In this document: positions 62,120 to 64,000 of the stretch, piece by piece
Layout of the letters: every line of letters begins with the position of its first letter
Position numbering within the stretch: position 1 is the stretch's first letter
NCBI GenBank assembly: GCA_938036345.1
Contig: CALHPJ010000001.1
Location: forward strand, 142,027 to 206,026
Source: an uncultured Thermofilaceae archaeon
GTDB taxonomy: Archaea > Thermoproteota > Thermoprotei > Thermofilales > Thermofilaceae
Direction of reading: 5' to 3'
DNA: 64,000 nt
The notes under the pieces: generated by a model
Databases searched by the model: none
The model's input: the letters and a program-made list of their open reading frames with translations, nothing else
Told to the model about the DNA's origin: nothing
Program-made: the position numbers and the translations under genes

Positions 62120-63277
62120 GTGAAGTTTTCAACTAGGCTGCTCCACGGCCACGGGTTCTTTGAGGAGGAGACAGGAACGCCTATACCCCCAATCTACCAG
62201 GTCGCGATGTTCGAGCAGCCGGACAGGAGGACTGGGGAGACAAGGCTAACCGACAGAGGTACGGAGCTCAAGTACTCCAGGGAGGAGAACCCGACGGTGA
62301 GGGCTCTCGAACGGGCTTTAGCGGCTATCGAGGATTCGGAGGACGCGCTGGCTTTCTCGAGCGGGATGAGCGCCATATCGACACTGTACATGGCGCTCCT
62401 CAAGTCCGGCGCGAGAATCGTGGTGCCCATTGAAGCGTACGGCACTACGATACAGCTGGCTGCGGACCTGTCGAAGTTCGATGTCGAGGCCGTGAAAGTG
62501 TGGCCCTCAGCGGAGGCCTTCATTGAGGCGATCAAGCCCGGGGACATCGCAATACTCGAAACGGTCACGAACCCGACGCTCAAGGTGGTCGACGTCCGCG
62601 AGGTCGCCAAAGCTTGCAGGGAGGTCGGTGCCACGCTAATTGTGGATAACACGTTCGCTTCCCCGGTAGTGTACAGGCCGCAAGCCGATGAGGCGTCGTA
62701 CACGGTGGAGAGCCTAACCAAGTACATAGGGGGGCACAACGACGTCGTGGGCGGCTGCGTAGCGTCAAAGCGCGAGAGGGTGGCGGAGCTGTGGGAGTGG
62801 AGGAGGAAGCTGGGCACTATCATGCACCCCTTCGAGGCGTTCCTAGTACTCAGAGGGTTGAAGACGCTCGAGGTCAGGTTCGAGAGGCAGTCCCAGACGG
62901 CCTTAGAGATTGCGGAGTACCTCAGCGAGCACCCGCGCGTGGAGGAGGTGCTGTACCCCGGCTTAAGCTCCAGCCCCTATAAGCCTCTGGCCGATAAGCT
63001 CTTCGCCAGGAGGCTGTACGGCGGCGTCGTATCCTTCAAGGTGAAGGGGGGCCGCAGCGAGGCCCTGAAGGTCTTATCCAAAGTAAAAGTGATCACCGCT
63101 TCACCCAGCTTGGGGGGGACTGAGAGCCTGCTCACGTACCCCATCATTAGCGCGGCTAAGATGATACCCGAGGAGGATAGGTTAAAGCTCGGGATAACGG
63201 ACGGCTTACTCAGGCTCTCAGTAGGTCTTGAGGACCCCGAGGATCTAAAGGAGGACATTTCTAACGCGCTAGCATAG
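62120..63277 (+). CDS. Cys/Met metabolism PLP-dependent enzyme (cystathionine gamma-synthase/lyase family)
   Basis: The 385-residue protein is a fold-type I PLP enzyme: PIPPIYQVAMFEQ near 21, KYSREENPTV near 51, FSSGMSAISTL near 79 (phosphate-binding turn), VDNTFASPV near 165 (Asp for the pyridine nitrogen), the Schiff-base Lys201 in ESLTKYIGGHNDVVGG, and RLSVGLEDPEDL near 365. It could make cystathionine from O-phosphohomoserine (fitting the thrB next door), or act as cystathionine/methionine gamma-lyase. GTG 62120 is the start, about 24 bases behind CTTTAAAGC. Family secure, reaction open. Confidence 0.9.
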   Translation: MKFSTRLLHGHGFFEEETGTPIPPIYQVAMFEQPDRRTGETRLTDRGTELKYSREENPTVRALERALAAIEDSEDALAFSSGMSAISTLYMALLKSGARIVVPIEAYGTTIQLAADLSKFDVEAVKVWPSAEAFIEAIKPGDIAILETVTNPTLKVVDVREVAKACREVGATLIVDNTFASPVVYRPQADEASYTVESLTKYIGGHNDVVGGCVASKRERVAELWEWRRKLGTIMHPFEAFLVLRGLKTLEVRFERQSQTALEIAEYLSEHPRVEEVLYPGLSSSPYKPLADKLFARRLYGGVVSFKVKGGRSEALKVLSKVKVITASPSLGGTESLLTYPIISAAKMIPEEDRLKLGITDGLLRLSVGLEDPEDLKEDISNALA

Positions 63278-63280
63278 AGA

Positions 63281-63290
63281 TATATTTTTA
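63281..63290 (+). promoter_or_regulatory. TATA-like element before the small winged-helix gene
   Basis: TATATTTTTA is centred about 29 bases upstream of ATG 63315, a leaderless arrangement. Confidence 0.5.
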
Positions 63291-63314
63291 GCCTTTAATT
63301 AATGCTTTAGTCTC

Positions 63315-63527
63315 ATGAAGCCCGAAGAATATTTCGGCGTTAACGCGGGTAAAGTTTGGAAAGTTTTAAAGGATGCCGGAAAGCCCTTAACGGTCAAAGA
63401 GATCGCAACAAAGGCTGGGATCAAGCTCACAGATGCTTACGGGGCTTTAGGCTGGCTCGGGAGAGAGGGTAAAATAGAAATTGTTGAGAGGCCTAAGAAA
63501 GGGGTGGCCTTCAAGCTCACCGAGTAG
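63315..63527 (+). CDS. Small winged-helix protein (DUF2582-like)
   Basis: The 70-residue protein is a compact winged helix: helix one at GKVWKVLKDAG, turn KPLTVKEIATKAG near 25-37, recognition helix LTDAYGALGWLGREG near 39-53, and a wing IEIVERPKKGVAFKL. It resembles the DUF2582 family of stand-alone archaeal and bacterial winged-helix proteins, thought to bind DNA. It lies 37 bases downstream of the cystathionine-family gene, with its own promoter element. Regulation targets unknown. Confidence 0.8.
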   Translation: MKPEEYFGVNAGKVWKVLKDAGKPLTVKEIATKAGIKLTDAYGALGWLGREGKIEIVERPKKGVAFKLTE

Positions 63528-63577
63528 GCTCTTCGCGCAAGCAAGGCATAAAGTACAATTGGACGGTTTCCTCTTTT

Positions 63578-64000
63578 ATGAGCGATGTCGAGTGGGCTAA
63601 GCTAACCTACCAGGACCTAGCCTCCACAGACAAGGAGAAAGGCTGTCGCCGTCTTACCCGTAAGCTCCATCGAGGTCCACGGGCCCCACATGCCCTTGGG
63701 GACCGACCCCCTGGTAATACACCAGGTCACGATGGAGGCGGCTAGGAGGTCTCAACCCTGCGTCGTGCTACCCCCTCTATTCTACGCGTACGTCCCGGAG
63801 AACCGGCACTTCCCCGGCGCCGTATCGCTGAGCGGTTCGACGTTCCTGAGGCTCCTAGAGGAGATTTGCGACGAGGTGTACAGGAACGGCTTCAAGCGCA
63901 TACTGATCCTCAACGGGCACGGCGGGAACCGCAGGCCCCTATCCTTCTTCGTGAGGGAGATGCAGGAGAAGGGCAAGCCTTACCTGCTGTACGCGTGGGT
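63578..64000 (+). pseudogene. Creatininase-family hydrolase, frameshifted and cut by window end
   Basis: The start MSDVEWAKLTYQDLAS is in frame from ATG 63578. The frame then fails after codon 21: one extra A in GAGAAAGGCTG (about 63638-63642) shifts it, and the rest reads in the next frame as AVAVLPVSSIEVHGPHMPLG, then a TDPLV segment, VPENRHFPGAV and ILNGHGGN, all intact creatininase-family metal and active-site motifs, and runs off the edge. Members hydrolyse creatinine or related cyclic amides and formamides, including steps in cofactor synthesis. A CATAAAGTA box lies about 26 bases upstream. The shift may be a sequencing error in an A-run or real decay; I cannot tell. The end is missing. 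Confidence 0.72.

Overview
The window looks like chromosomal DNA of a hyperthermophilic archaeon of the Thermoproteota (crenarchaeal) type. A Thermofilum-like relative is my best guess, but no phylogenetic marker here proves it. Supporting signs are many TATA boxes centred about 25 bases upstream of ATG, GTG or TTG starts (leaderless transcripts), an archaeal-type D-aminoacyl-tRNA deacylase, heavy AGG/AGA arginine codon use with a matching tRNA-Arg(CCT), and tightly packed genes with few obvious terminators.

Layout. Bases 1-10400 hold a partial cyclophilin-fold protein, dtdA, a sugar module (TIM-barrel isomerase, Gfo/Idh/MocA dehydrogenase, PHP hydrolase), a five-gene branched-chain amino-acid/amide ABC importer of the LivKGFHM type and a second sugar isomerase. 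Bases 10400-18100 carry an AT-rich orphan gene, an ion-transporter-superfamily permease with a small membrane partner, a 1033-residue SF2 helicase and an anchored DUF5060/GH5-like glycosidase. A tRNA-Arg(CCT) follows at 18208-18283, then about 930 bases without a convincing gene, the last part GC-rich and full of inverted repeats (candidate structured RNA).

Bases 19200-40290 form an accessory island and are the most interesting part. It holds ParB-like and winged-helix proteins with a perfect palindrome; a pilus-like module (pilin, T2SF-like platform, small anchored protein); two large surface proteins; a ParA/MinD ATPase; a VirB11/GspE-type ATPase with two small partners; and a long plus-strand operon. 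The operon has five small single-span, cysteine-bearing proteins, a VirB2/TrbC-like two-helix pilin candidate, a CedA/VirB6-like membrane protein, a 1282-residue polytopic giant and a VirB4/HerA/CedB-like ATPase. Together these resemble the Ced/Ted DNA-import systems of crenarchaea, which are related to bacterial conjugation machines, but with extra parts I cannot match to a described system.

Bases 40500-50600 are a carbohydrate locus: URO-D-like protein, Gfo/Idh/MocA dehydrogenase, aldo/keto reductase, GH29 fucosidase, an anchored clan GH-A glycosidase with a CBM-like insert, a ChbG/YdjC deacetylase and a decayed MFS transporter. Bases 50700-58300 hold a PAP2-like membrane protein, a ZIP metal transporter, an M42 peptidase, an unknown protein, an ABC-2 exporter and four small orphan genes. 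Bases 58280-64000 hold two sugar isomerases, a TatD-like hydrolase, homoserine kinase, a cystathionine gamma-synthase/lyase family enzyme, a small winged-helix protein and a creatininase-family gene with a one-base frameshift that runs off the window.
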